Shown in pieces: positions 21,820 through 33,238 of a DNA stretch of 64,000 nucleotides. Below the pieces are notes generated by a model. It made no database searches. It was not told where the DNA came from and worked only from the letters and a program-made list of their open reading frames with translations. Made by a program: the position numbers and the translations under genes. Source of the stretch: Scolecobasidium constrictum UM 578 (taxonomy: Eukaryota; Ascomycota; Dothideomycetes; Venturiales; Sympoventuriaceae); assembly GCA_000611715.1 (NCBI GenBank), contig AZYM01000059.1, positions 62,001 through 126,000 of the forward strand. Reading direction: 5' to 3'. Numbering within the stretch: the stretch's first letter is position 1; every line of letters starts with the position of its first letter.

Positions 21820-24800
21820 ATGAGCTCCATTTCCTCGTCTGATTCAAATGAGCAATTCGATCAACGAAGCGGGAGTGCCAACGGTAGCGACACCGACTAT
21901 GGGGACATCAATGGGTCCCAACCCTTCCGTGTTGATGGACTTGCATCAACAGAGAAGCCCTCGTCTTCTGGAATGAACGAGGAATTCCTTCTCCTAGCCT
22001 GGTTGATTGTCCTCTTGCGAACGCACGAGGGCGAACAGGTGGCTTTTGAGTGGACACGTCGAAGTAGCGATGGGCGCGAGTCAGCAAAGAACCATCTGTC
22101 AATGGGCCAGGTGTTCAGTGATCTTGAGTCTCCTATCGAAAGTTGCGCTGCTACAATCCGAGCAGCCCTCGACGGCTCGCAAAGTGAGAAGAGATGTGAT
22201 TGGCCGTCGCCATCTTCAATGGTGCTCAGCACCAGCTCCTTGACGAAAGATTCAGATGAGATCCTGGCTGAAGTAAGTCGATCAGCAAGTATAGCATTCT
22301 CAGTCGTTGACCTTTAGTAGGGCGTGTTCCATGTTGAGGCAAAGCTTTCGGATGGACAACTTGAAGTCCATCCGATCTGGCACACTAGCAACATCATGCC
22401 ATACATGATCCGACATCATGTAGAAAACTTCATGGAGATCGCTGCAACCTGCATATCGAACAAGCGCCTGACAATTCAAGACTGCCTCGGGCCGACATCA
22501 CGTGACATTCAAGATATTTGGTCGTGGAATAACGAAGTGCCGCCGACGTACAATTTCTGCATGCACGACATGGTCGCAGAGCGTGCGAAACAAGACCCTG
22601 ATAAAGTTGGAATAGCCTCATGGGACGGCGATCTGACCTACGCACAAATCGACCAGTATAGCTCCCAGGTCGCTTATCAGCTACGGGATCTCGGAGTACA
22701 GCTTCATGACTTTGTCCCAATCTGCTTCGAGAAATCGAGATGGACGGTCGTTGGTGTTTTGGCGGCGATGAAAGCTGGTGCCACTTTTGTTCTCATGGAC
22801 CCATCTCTACCACTCGCCCGGCTTCAGAACATGGCAACGCAAGTTCACGCGCGTACTATGATCACATCCCGGATGCAACGCGAGTTCTCCGAAACGATAT
22901 TGCCTCAAGGCAGTTTCATTATTGTCGACGAAGCTACATTCAAGATTCCGGCCGCGCCTGGCCAGCTGGATCTGCCGGCAGTTCCCGCGACGACACTGAT
23001 GTATCTTATCTTCACTTCAGGGAGCACAGGTACTCCCAAGGGTGTGAAGATCTCACATCAAACCTACACCAGCAGTGCAATACCACGCGCGCAAGGTGTT
23101 GGATACAACAAGAACTCCAGAGTCCTGGATTTCGCGTCATATGCCTTCGATGTCAGCATTGACAGCATGCTGCTGACCCTTGGGAACGGAGGTTGTCTTT
23201 GTATTCCGTCCGATGAAGATCGCATGAACGACATCAATCAAGTAATCCGGAAGATGCGCATCAACTACGCGGGTATAACACCATCTGTTGCACGTATTTT
23301 AGAACCAGATGTCATCACTTCTCTTGAGATTTTGGGTCTTGGAGGTGAGGCAGCTTCAGCAAGAGATGTCAACGAATGGGGCAGGGACACGCGAATCGTC
23401 ATTGGCTATGGACCATGCGAGTGTACCATCGGATGCACAATTAACAGCGACACTGCCACTGGTCGCGACTACATTTCGATTGGTCATGGCAACGGCGCAA
23501 ATATCTGGATTGTGGATCCGAATGATCACGACAAATTAATGCCTGTGGGAGCAGTGGGCGAAATCCTTATCGAAGGACCAATTGTCGGCCAAGGCTATCT
23601 TGAAGACCCCGAAAAGACTGCAGCAGCCTTCATCAAAGATCCGCAATGGCTCACTGCTGGACATCACAACCACAAAGGCCGACAAGGGCGACTCTACAAG
23701 AGTGGAGACCTTGGAAGATACGATCCTGACGGCTCGGGCGACATTGTCTTTGCTGGACGCAAAGATACGCAAGTCAAGCTTCGCGGCCAGCGTGTTGAGC
23801 TAGGTGAAATCGAAAGTCAGCTCAAGGCTCGCTTGCCATCAGAGACGCATGTTGTCGTCGAAGTAATTAAACCGCAAGGATCTGGATCCCAGCCAACTCT
23901 TGTGTCTTTCATAGCAGCACAAACCACAAAGACTCACACTGTGCGCGACTTAGCTTCGACAAGACTTCCAATTGACCTTCAAGGATTGCTGAGTGGGATG
24001 AACTTGGAGCTTGCAAAAGTGCTCCCACGATATATGGTCCCCACTGCATACGTCCCGCTTAACCATATTCCGATCCTAATATCAGGCAAGGTCGATCGCA
24101 AGCGCATCAAAGCTTTTGGTAACACTATAGATTTGCGAGAACTCGAAGAAGAAACCGCATCGACTCCGTCGCGTGAGCTTAATGCGACTGAAGAAAAGCT
24201 AAGACGGTCATGGAGTCAAACACTGAGACTAGACGCAAATATCATCGGCCTGGATGACAACTTCTTCGCGCTCGGAGGCGATTCGCTGTCAGCAATGCGA
24301 CTCGTCACGGCGTGTCGTGCAGAGGGTCTCAAACTGTCGGTCGCGAACACCTTCAATCACCCCACACTTTGCGCAATGGCCGCGATCGTGGAGATAATCG
24401 ACGTGGAGGAACAAAATGAAGTTGCGCCTTTCTCTATGGTCTCCATATCTCCGGACGACGCTCGATCTGAAGCAGCTCAGGTCTGTGGTGTGCCGAACTC
24501 AGCAGTGGAAGACGTGTACCCATGCACGGCATCACAAGAATCACTCTTCACGTTGTCTCTGAGGTCTGATGAAGCGTACATCGCCCAGCGTGTTGCAAGT
24601 ATTCCCTCGGACATCGACATCGACACCTGGAAAGCTGCATGGCAGAAAGTAGCGACAAGTCTACCCATCCTGCGTACTCACGTGGCGCAAATATCCGAGC
24701 CTGGCCTCCAGCAAGTGGTTCTGAAAGAGAACATTGCGTGGCGATATGGCGACAACTTGGAACACTACCTTAAATCTGATCGTAGTGAAAATATGCAGCT

Positions 24801-27800
24801 CGGGCAGAGTCTTGCTCGGTACGCAATCGTCGATGATGTTTCTCACGGTCAGCGATACATGGTCTGGACAGTCCATCACGTTCTGTATGACGGCTGGTCT
24901 GAGCCTCTAATTCTCCGACAAGTCACCAATGCGCTCCAAGGACAGGTGATCAATGCACAAGCGCACATGAGAGACTATGTCAGATACATACAGGACACGG
25001 ACAAAAAAGCCATGCACAAATACTGGAGGAAAGAACTTGAGGGTGCGAATGGACCGCAATTCCCGAAGCTGCCTTCACGAGACTACCTGCCTACCCCGAG
25101 CGGCATGGTCGACAAGAACATCTCCTTGCCCAGAGTCTCTGGAGCCTCATTCACCGTGGCGACTCTGATTCGCGCAGCTTGGGCTCTGGTTGCTTCTCAG
25201 TACACCAGCAGCGATGATGTCGTCTTTGGCGAGACTTTGACTGGTCGAGATATTCCCGTCAGAGGCGTAGAAGAAATTGTCGGGCCGCTCATCGCCACAG
25301 TGCCTGTTCGCATCCGCATCGATCGAAACAGCTCCGTCGAATCTTATTTGCAGATGGTTCAGCAAGTCATGCTTTCGAGAACTCCGTATCAGCACATGGG
25401 CTGGCAAAACATCCGCAAGGTCAGCTCCGACGCACAATTTGCCAGCGAGGCGGGCACAGGTCTTGTGATCCAGCCAGATCCGGAGTATGTTGGCAGCGAG
25501 CTTGGCTTTGAGCAGGGAGATGTAGTGCGAGAAGCTCTTCATTTCAATCCATACCCGCTCATGATAGCGTTCGGCCTGAAGCAGAATCGCCTAAGAGCAT
25601 GCGCGAGCTTCGACACGACTTTGATCAAGGAAGAGATGATGGACCGTATGTTGGACCAGCTCGAGGCCACCATGCAACGACTTGTGCAGAACATCGACAC
25701 CAAGATTGAGTGCGTCCCGTGCCTGTCCACAGCAGAACTTGACGAGATCTGGGCGAAAAACGCCAGTGCTCCACTGGCCATCGACACGAGGTCTGGTAAT
25801 GTGCGCGCCAGCAGTCTTGCCAAAACTGGCTCAGTATATCCGCCTCCGGTGGTGCCATGGGTCTGTGACACACGCAATCCAGATATTTTGGCACCAGTAG
25901 GAACTGTTGGAGAGTTGCATCTTGAGAGCAACGGTCTTCCTGGCAACGGAACATCACGAATATGGCTCCGCGCAGGGAGCCAGAAACATGAGGGCCGTGA
26001 AGGGAAAGTTCATGCAACCGGCGATCTGGTTCGACTGGAGGAAGATGGCACGCTGATCTTCATTGGACGCAAGGAAGAATCGCTGCCCATCAATGGTCAC
26101 GCCGTCGACATTGCTGAACTCGAAAGCCATCTAAGCAAGCATCTGCCAAGTGATACAAAGTTCGCAATCACATTTGCAACTATCCCCACCGCAGAATGCA
26201 AAGGGCAGCAGGATTTGGTCGTTTTTGTTGAGCAAGATCCGTCCACATCGCCAACTCTGCAGGTTCTCACGGGGCAGGTACCGCACCAACTCGCTTCGAA
26301 GATCACGACAAAGCTCGCAGGCGCACTCAAGAGATTTGAGAAATTCGCGCATGACTCGCTTCCGTCATACATGGTGCCATCTGCTTACCTCTTCTTGAAC
26401 GACTTGCCTGTTTCTGGAGCGCGAGCCGATCAGTCCTGCTTACAGAAATTGGCTTCAGACTTATCAAACGAGGACTACAACGAACTCCGATCGAGACTGA
26501 AAGACATATTCTCCAAGCTCACAGCAGCCCCAGAAGTGACACCCAATGAGACCGTCCTTCGGTCGGCATGGTCGAGCATTCTCAAGGTCCCAATCGACCA
26601 TATCGACACCTCTGACAACTTTTTCCGTCTGGGTGGTGATAGCGTTCTTGCCATGAAACTCGCTGCCAACTTGCGCTCGCAGGGGTATGGCCTGTCTGTC
26701 GCGGACATCTTCCGGCACATGCGCTTGTGTGATGCCGCGATGGTGATGACCACCTCCGAGAGAAGGCCTGAAGCCAACGCTCCAGCCTACAAGGCTTTCT
26801 CAACGCTCAAATGCCACAACGCGAATTCATTCCTGAACGAACATGTCTACCCCAAGCTGAGCAGCAATGATCTGGTCGTCAAGGATGTTGCTCCGGTCAC
26901 AACTAGTCAAGCCCTGGATCTTAAAGCTACGATCAACGCGCCGCGAACCTCATACCAGTACACCATGCTGATCATGGATCGAACTGTTGACACTGATCGA
27001 TTGCTGAGATCATGTAACGAATTGGTCAAGGCGCACGATATACTTCGAACTGTCTTCGTTGAGCACGGTGCAGGATTCTTGCAAGTTGTTCTGGAAGATT
27101 TGACGGTGTCTATTTCGCAAAAGAAGACAACGGACACGGATCTCTCGACTTATGTCAAGAACATATGCGAGCTGCGAGCGGAATCTGACTTCGTCCTCGG
27201 CTCACCGTTCGTGGAATTCACACACATTGAAGGCGTCGACGGACATCATGCCCTGGTCATCGGCCTTTCGCACGCACAATACGATGGCGTCTCCCTGCCC
27301 AGCCTACTCCGAGACCTGGAAGCGCTGTATGCAGGCAGCGATCTTCAACGCTCGGAAGCTTTCCCGAGATACATCGCGCGGACACTAGAATCCACCAACA
27401 AAAGCAAGGCAGTGGAGTACTGGAGTACGCTGCTCAAGGATGCGTCCATGTCCCGATTAGTCGGCGATGCCACTCTACCATCAGACAAGGCGATCTTCCA
27501 GCACAAACCCGTGGCCGTGGATGGGAAGCCAAAAGAAACCACCACAGCGGCTCTCCTATCAGCTGCATGGGCCGTTGTCCTCGCAAGAAGGCTTCAGAAA
27601 CGGGACGTCACCTTCGGCAGCATCACTTCCGGCAGAAACATTGGAGATGTCTTCCTTGAGGACGTGCAGGGACCGTGTTACCAATTCACCCCCGTGCGTG
27701 TTCCCTTTCGCGAAGGTTGGACCGCGCGAGATCTGCTCGCATTTGTGCAGCAACAGGCCGCCAGCTCTGCCGCGCATGATTTCCTTGGGTTCGATGCGAT

Positions 27801-28110
27801 CGCTAAAGAATGTACGAATTGGCCCGTGGAGGATGGCAAGTTCTTTTACGACAGCATAGTGCATCACCAGGACTGGGAAGATTTCGATACGATGCCTTTC
27901 GCCGGGAGTGAGGTCAAGGTGGACGTGTTCAACCCGCATGGCGATGCCGCGCATCCTCTGAAGATCGTGTCATTTGTGAAGGGTGGTGAAACGAGAGTCG
28001 GTGTGGTGGGAAGTGAGCGTGATCCGGTGTTTTTGGACAAGCTTCTGGATGAGCTTGCGTTGTGTGTGGGTGAACTGGCAAGAGGCAACGATGTTTCCAT
28101 CATCACGTAG
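21820..28110 (+). CDS. sidD: SidD/NPS6-type nonribosomal peptide synthetase (extracellular siderophore)
   Basis: Multi-domain synthetase that links and cyclises anhydromevalonyl-hydroxyornithine units into fusarinine C. Exons 21820-22272 and 22321-28110 give 2080 residues, matching A. fumigatus SidD of about 2080. Order: short N-terminal region; adenylation domain (FTSGSTGTPKG near 382, YGPCECT near 514, YKSGDLG near 610, GKVDRK near 740); thiolation Ser 806 in GGDSLS; condensation with HHVLYDG near 1003; a truncated adenylation remnant (only ATGDLVRLEEDG near 1384 and GRKEESLPINGHAVDIAELE remain); thiolation Ser 1592 in GGDSVL; and a terminal condensation domain with SHAQYDG near 1801. This A-T-C-(degenerate A)-T-C layout is the NPS6 signature. 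The first His of the last HHxxxDG is Ser, leaving the catalytic His intact. Confidence 0.95.
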
Positions 28111-28268
28111 CCGAAACTGCTTTGTGAAGTTCTGCAAATTGTGTCTAGGAGTCTTTGGTATGGATTAGCGTATAGGATCTTTCAATAAAATTTCATCTGC
28201 AGTCTGTATCCGGAATGCACGTCACCTCTTGCTACGATAATCTCTCCCGCATGATGCATCCCACTGGT

Positions 28269-30926
28269 TTACTCGACGATGCGGAATTCTACAGATCGCT
28301 CAATACCAAACGCTTCCCGCCAGTCGTTCCAAAGTTGCTCAAGCTCCCGCATGTATCGCTCATGCACCTCAGTAATGTACTCCGCCGAAGGCTCGCTCTG
28401 CCTGATGACCGGAATCGGATGCCCAAGCACCAGGTTGATCGGCTTCCGGTACGGCGCAAAGAACGGAAGGCCCCAAAGTCCCTTGTACAGCTTAAAGTCC
28501 TTCTGTCTCTCAGTCTTGAACAGGATCGTGAACAGTTTCTTCATCATCCATGCAATCCATCCTGCATCGTCGCCAACAAGATCCATGAGCTCGTTCTCGC
28601 CGAAGCTGATCATCGGTGTGATATAGGCGCCTGCTTCGAATGCCTGCTTCACAAAGCCTTTGCGACATCTACACACGATGTCCATGGAGTGTGGACGGGT
28701 GTAGCTTGCTTCTTTACCCCCGCCGATCGAGATCGCAATGAGATTGCCTGCTCCTCTGCCGTCGTTTCCGCCAGTAGTCAGCTGAGCGCGCACGCCAGCT
28801 GTAGATACACTCTTCGCATCCAGCATCTGCGCCACGTCGGTCATGACTGGCAATTTCAACGCAACGTCGTTGACTGTGAAGAAAAGCTTCGTTCCTGGGC
28901 CGAGTTTGTGATGATCGAGCACGTTGATGCCAATGGCGGTGCTTCCGTGGGGGTGGTAGCCGATAATGTAGGAGCGTGTCGGTGGGATGTCGCATGACTT
29001 CCAGAGCGTGATTGGGAAGTAAGCTGCCCGAGCGCGGCAGTATGCTCTCCAGATTGGTGTGCTTTGTGCTAATCGGTAGCGCAATGGGACGGTGCTCTCT
29101 TCTGAGGCTGAGGAGAGAATGGTGCTCCACGCAGCATAGGCCAGCCATAACACCCAGGCCGTCATAGAGATTTTCCATCTTTCTGCGCTGAGAGGTACTA
29201 GACCGCCGATTGCTCGACCAGGAAGAAGCTCAACGGCTCCGAGAATGAGCGGTGCGCAGAGCAATGTGCCACATAGCAACAGGGACCATATTGGAAACGT
29301 GATGTGAACCACGATGCAAAATGTTTGAAAAGCGCGGTCGAGCCTGCAGAATGTCAGTTATGTGCAGTGTTTGTTCGGCAGGGTGCATTCACCAATTGTC
29401 CTCTCTCTGGTCTGCCTTGATACTAGTCAGTATCTTCCCATCGCGATTATGGATGTGCTCCAATCGAGGCGTCTCCGAGGGCATGCGACCCCAGACAAAA
29501 TGATCAGGCGACGCGGCCTTGAGTATGTCATCCGCAGCCAAAGCACGGCCATTCACTGCACCGAGCTTATGGGCCATATCTGTCGCCTTCGCTTGGTATT
29601 TTCCATCATCGAAGATAGCATGCAAGCTCTCCGCCAATGCATCAGCATCAATAGCCGGAGCAGAGACCTTATTGGCCCACACGCCAACTCCAAGGACCTC
29701 AGTGCGTTTCGCGTCATCGTAGCAATCGTACCACGCCGGCAGCAGAACCTGCGGGACCCCATGTCGCAAAGCTTCGAACCAGGAGTTCGCGCCGCCGTGG
29801 TGCACGCTGCATGCGATGTGCCCCGTGCTGAGGAGAGCAGCGGGGTCGACGTCAAGCCATCGGACTACCTTCACTCTACACTCGCTGATCAATTCACCGA
29901 GGATCTCGTGACCGGTGCTGAGGATCTGTTCGTCGTGCGAACGGTAGCTACCCAGCTTCCAGAGGACCTGGACGTTCTTGATGGAAGCTGTGTTCAGGAA
30001 CGCATCGATGGCTAGGGCAATGTTCTCAGCTCCTGCGGCATTGATAATGTACAGTGATCCTAGGTTGATGAGGACCGTGGGACCGCGCTGCATCCACTGG
30101 TATATGTCGCTCTCTGCTAGAGCTCGTTCATCCGTTGGTAGCAAGATAGGTCCGCAGCCGATGACGTCGTCCGGTACCTCGAGAGGCCAGTCCAGGTCAG
30201 GCAGCGAGGGCGTCAGCGTTAGGCGATCGATCTTCCACTCGTCTTCCCAAGGGAACGGACCTTTGATGCCGGCCTCTTTCCGCCAGCGAAGGACTTTCTT
30301 GCGCTGGGTGCTGGTCATGTACACATATGCCAGTCCCACTTGCAAACAGATATTCTGCGGAATGTTACACCAAGGTACAGGGAATGGGAAAGATGTGCCA
30401 GGGACGGGGTACTTCCACAGCCATGCCTGGTGTTTCTGCAATTTGCCGACTACGCGCGACAAAGCCATTAATTCGATGAGACAGTACTTGACGCCGGTGT
30501 GACAGCTGCGTCGCGCGCAAGAAGGAAGTACTGATCGATGACGGTGATGTCCGGCTTGACCGTGTCGATGATCTCCTTGCCACTTTGGTACCTTTCCAGG
30601 AACTCTTCCTTGGTCCAAGTCCAGACATCCCCATCAAGCGCTTTGAAGAAATCGATACAGCCAGTGACGGTAGGTGGATGGGGCAGAGGACCGCCAGAGC
30701 CACCTCGCGAGGATACTTCGATCATGGACGGTCCGCGCATGGTGTGGAAGCGTGCGCGTGAGCGGTAGTCGGCTTGGAAAGAGTGGCCATATTTGTCTAG
30801 GAGTTCTTCGAAGCGAGGCTGTAAAGGTGCGTACGAGCAAAGATGTACATCCACGTTGCCGCGGCATAGCAGTTCATGCGTCAGGGCAAGGAAAATGTTG
30901 GCCTGGCCGTGTTCGCTGTTGGTCAT
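28269..30926 (-). CDS. UDP-glycosyltransferase fused to DGAT2-type acyltransferase, with a frameshift
   Basis: The N-terminal half is a GT1-type UDP-glycosyltransferase: TNSEHGQANIFLALTHELL, a C-terminal sugar-nucleotide site VHHGGANSWFEALRHGVPQ and D-rich WYDCYDDAKRTEVLG. The C-terminal half is a DGAT2-family acyltransferase: GYHPHGSTAIG, KGFVKQAFEAGAYITPMISFGENE and a hydrophobic N-terminal span. A 49-base GT-AG intron (29392-29344), with a CTGAC branch site, joins them in frame so that EDNW runs into LDRAFQTF and then the acyltransferase. The acyltransferase frame has no early ATG of its own, which supports one fused gene. Near 30500-30506 the glycosyltransferase frame slips by one base: LARDAA is in one frame and HTGVKYC in another, with no plausible intron. 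The 5' end is unclear, since strand-1 residues TIKVLL lie upstream of the first ATG. It could make an acylated glycolipid; this is inference. Confidence 0.75.
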
Positions 30927-31480
30927 GAGGAGGACCTTGATGGTAGCCGTGATGCTTGCGGATGTGACGCCGGTGCTTCTGCGATGTCGTGATGTTCGTG
31001 GTTCCGATAGTACGCTCCCAGGGTGAGCTGCAGAGGGATATATCGTCGGTGCTGCTTATTGCTGTGTCATAAGCGTCCAGTGCTTATTAGTTGTGGAGTT
31101 TTAAGAGCAGAGTTGAAACAACAGCCAATAGAGATTATGGGGGGAGGCTACACAATGAGCAATGGAGCGATGAGCCCGCATACACGCGGGTGTAATGGAG
31201 AGCCTTGAAGCTGTATCCGCCACAGAGCGCAGGACTCATAGTCGCGATGTTACACCGATCTTTATGATGTTCCGTAAGAGACCGTTGCAACTTCATGATA
31301 TTGTTCAAGCTTAGCCTTATGGGACTCTGGAAGCGGACACACAAAGTTGTCGGATCAGCAAAAATCTGTGCGCTTACCGCGGCTTGCTACTAATACTCAT
31401 GCTTGCAGGGCCAAAGAACGGAGGGCCAGCGTCCACATCAAAGAATTGGTGCCATCGCAGTCCGTACCCTTTTAAGCCTC
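30927..31480. other. Intergenic, includes uncertain 5' end of the fusion gene
   Basis: About 550 bases between the glycosyltransferase fusion and the 3' end of the hydrolase gene, both on the minus strand. The first 20-120 bases may encode the true N-terminus of the glycosyltransferase, in the same frame as its first Met but with no in-frame ATG visible. The rest looks non-coding. Confidence 0.45.
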
Positions 31481-32670
31481 TCACAACTTCAATCTATTCG
31501 CGCGCAAGAACTCGCCAGCCTTCTTCGCGGCCTGCGAAGCCTGCTCCGTGAAGCCAATCAAGTGTCCAACAAGCAGGATATCATGAGGCGCAGCATGATC
31601 AACCACCAGCTCAACCTTGTTTCCCTTGCTCTTGAGCTCCTCTGCCAACTTCACGTCATCAAAATATAGCACTTCCGCGTCGCCAGTGTGGATCCAGAAG
31701 GGCGTCTTAGCTTTGAATGGACTACCCAACGGCGAAACGTATGGATCCGCCGTGTTGAAGCCTTTGCCGAGTGGTGCGAAGAGACGTGCGCCCCATGTCG
31801 TGAAGTTGGAGGACAAGTAGTCAGTCCAGTAATTCGGCGACGCAAGCAGATTCTGCGGATCCCTCGCAGCATCAATGTCAATCCAAGGACTCCACAGCCA
31901 GCTCGCCGCGGGCTCTGGTAGGCCCAACTCGGCGCCGTATTCGACCACATAGCGATGAAGTGCCAGGTTCAGATTGCCGCCTGCGCTATCGCCAGAGAAG
32001 GTGATGCGGTCCGAGGGGATGTTGAGTGTGTGAAGGAGGTAGTAGTATGCTGTGACGGCGTCTTGGAAGGCGGCTGGGAAGCGACCTTCTGGAACAATGG
32101 AGAGGCGGTAATTGGGTGCGAAGACGTGGGTGACGCGGGCGTGCTTGAGGATCGTCTTTGCGAGGGGAGCCGTATCTGCGTCGCGACCGTCGCCGATAAC
32201 GTATGCGCCTCCGTGGAGATGCCTGTAGCACGTTCGACATCAGCTTGTTGATCCTAGAAGAAGGTTTATAGCTTAACTCACATCACGACATCAGCATTCC
32301 CACTCTCAATCTCAGACTTGGTCGGCGGCTTCGGCCACCACGTGCCACCTCCCTTCGCGGGCTTCACCTCCTTATCATCAAGCAATCCCTTGTAATACTT
32401 CGCAGGCGCCTTGTCGTATGTCACAAAGCGACCGCCCTCCTTCCCTGGCCTCAGATCGTGCGGGGTATGGACCTCGACGGCGGCGCTATGCTTGACAAAC
32501 TGCCGCGTCACCTTCATGCCAATTGCCTGACGGAAAGTCCATTGCTTGTGAGGGCGTCCAAATGGCAGGATGTATAGTGCGATCCAGAGTGGTAGGCGTG
32601 CTGCTTCGAAGGCCGTCACGACGAGGACATAGAGCGCCTTGAGGGGCTGGTATGTGAAGAGTCCACCCAT
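31481..32670 (-). CDS. Alpha/beta hydrolase, HSL/esterase type, membrane-anchored
   Basis: Exons 32670-32282 and 32222-31481 give 376 residues. An N-terminal hydrophobic span (ALYVLVVTAF through LWIALYILPF) suggests an ER-membrane anchor. The oxyanion-hole motif HLHGGAY is rebuilt exactly across the intron, the nucleophile elbow is FSGDSAGGNL, a catalytic Asp is likely in IHTGDAEVLYFDD, and the His in VVDHAAPHD. This is the alpha/beta hydrolase-3 (hormone-sensitive-lipase-like) family, which acts on short acyl esters and lactones. It lies next to the glycosyltransferase-acyltransferase fusion on the same strand, so a joint role in an acylated glycolipid is conceivable but not shown. Confidence 0.88.
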
Positions 32671-33238
32671 TATTGCGATTGATAGCGAGGGATCGACTTC
32701 ACTGCGGCTGAAGGAGTTGGGGCACCTTTATATCTCACCGAGGAGACCCCACTACGGCTGATCTTGGGCAAGAATCTGGTATGCCTCTAAAGTGCACCGA
32801 ACATGGATCACGTTCATCTCAGCTCAGCACCAGAGCCGAGGCACGGACCTGACGGTGCAGCTTCTTGTAGTGCATTTTGCGCCTTACGGTCGAATCATTA
32901 CGGAGCAAGGAAGGAGATGTGATAAACACAGTAAGATCTGACGAACGCCATCATGCTGAGTTGCAGGATTGGCAGTTCATGTGCTTTGTCACCTCAGAGA
33001 AGACGGAGCATCGCTGGCACGTGATACCGGGAGCTTGGACCACTACTTTCGTCATGGAAACACGGTGGACGCGTTCCGACGCGCCGTGCCCCATCGGCAC
33101 GGAAGGCGCAGGCATACACTTTTCGCATACATTCATATATCCATACATACACATGATTTGTATGCTTCGTTCCTTGTGATATTGCTCCCAAAGCAAGTGA
33201 TACCCATGATCTGAAAATTCAGACGCTGCGATCACAGA
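32671..33238. other. Divergent intergenic region
   Basis: About 570 bases between the hydrolase start and the start of the disordered nuclear-type gene, so it holds two promoters. TATATC-like runs occur around 32730, about 60 bases upstream of the hydrolase. No gene seen. Confidence 0.45.

Noticed and set aside
28269..29312. Treating the DGAT2 half as a separate gene starting at GTG 29312
   Set aside because: There is no ATG before the conserved hydrophobic region, and the intron joins it in frame to the glycosyltransferase.
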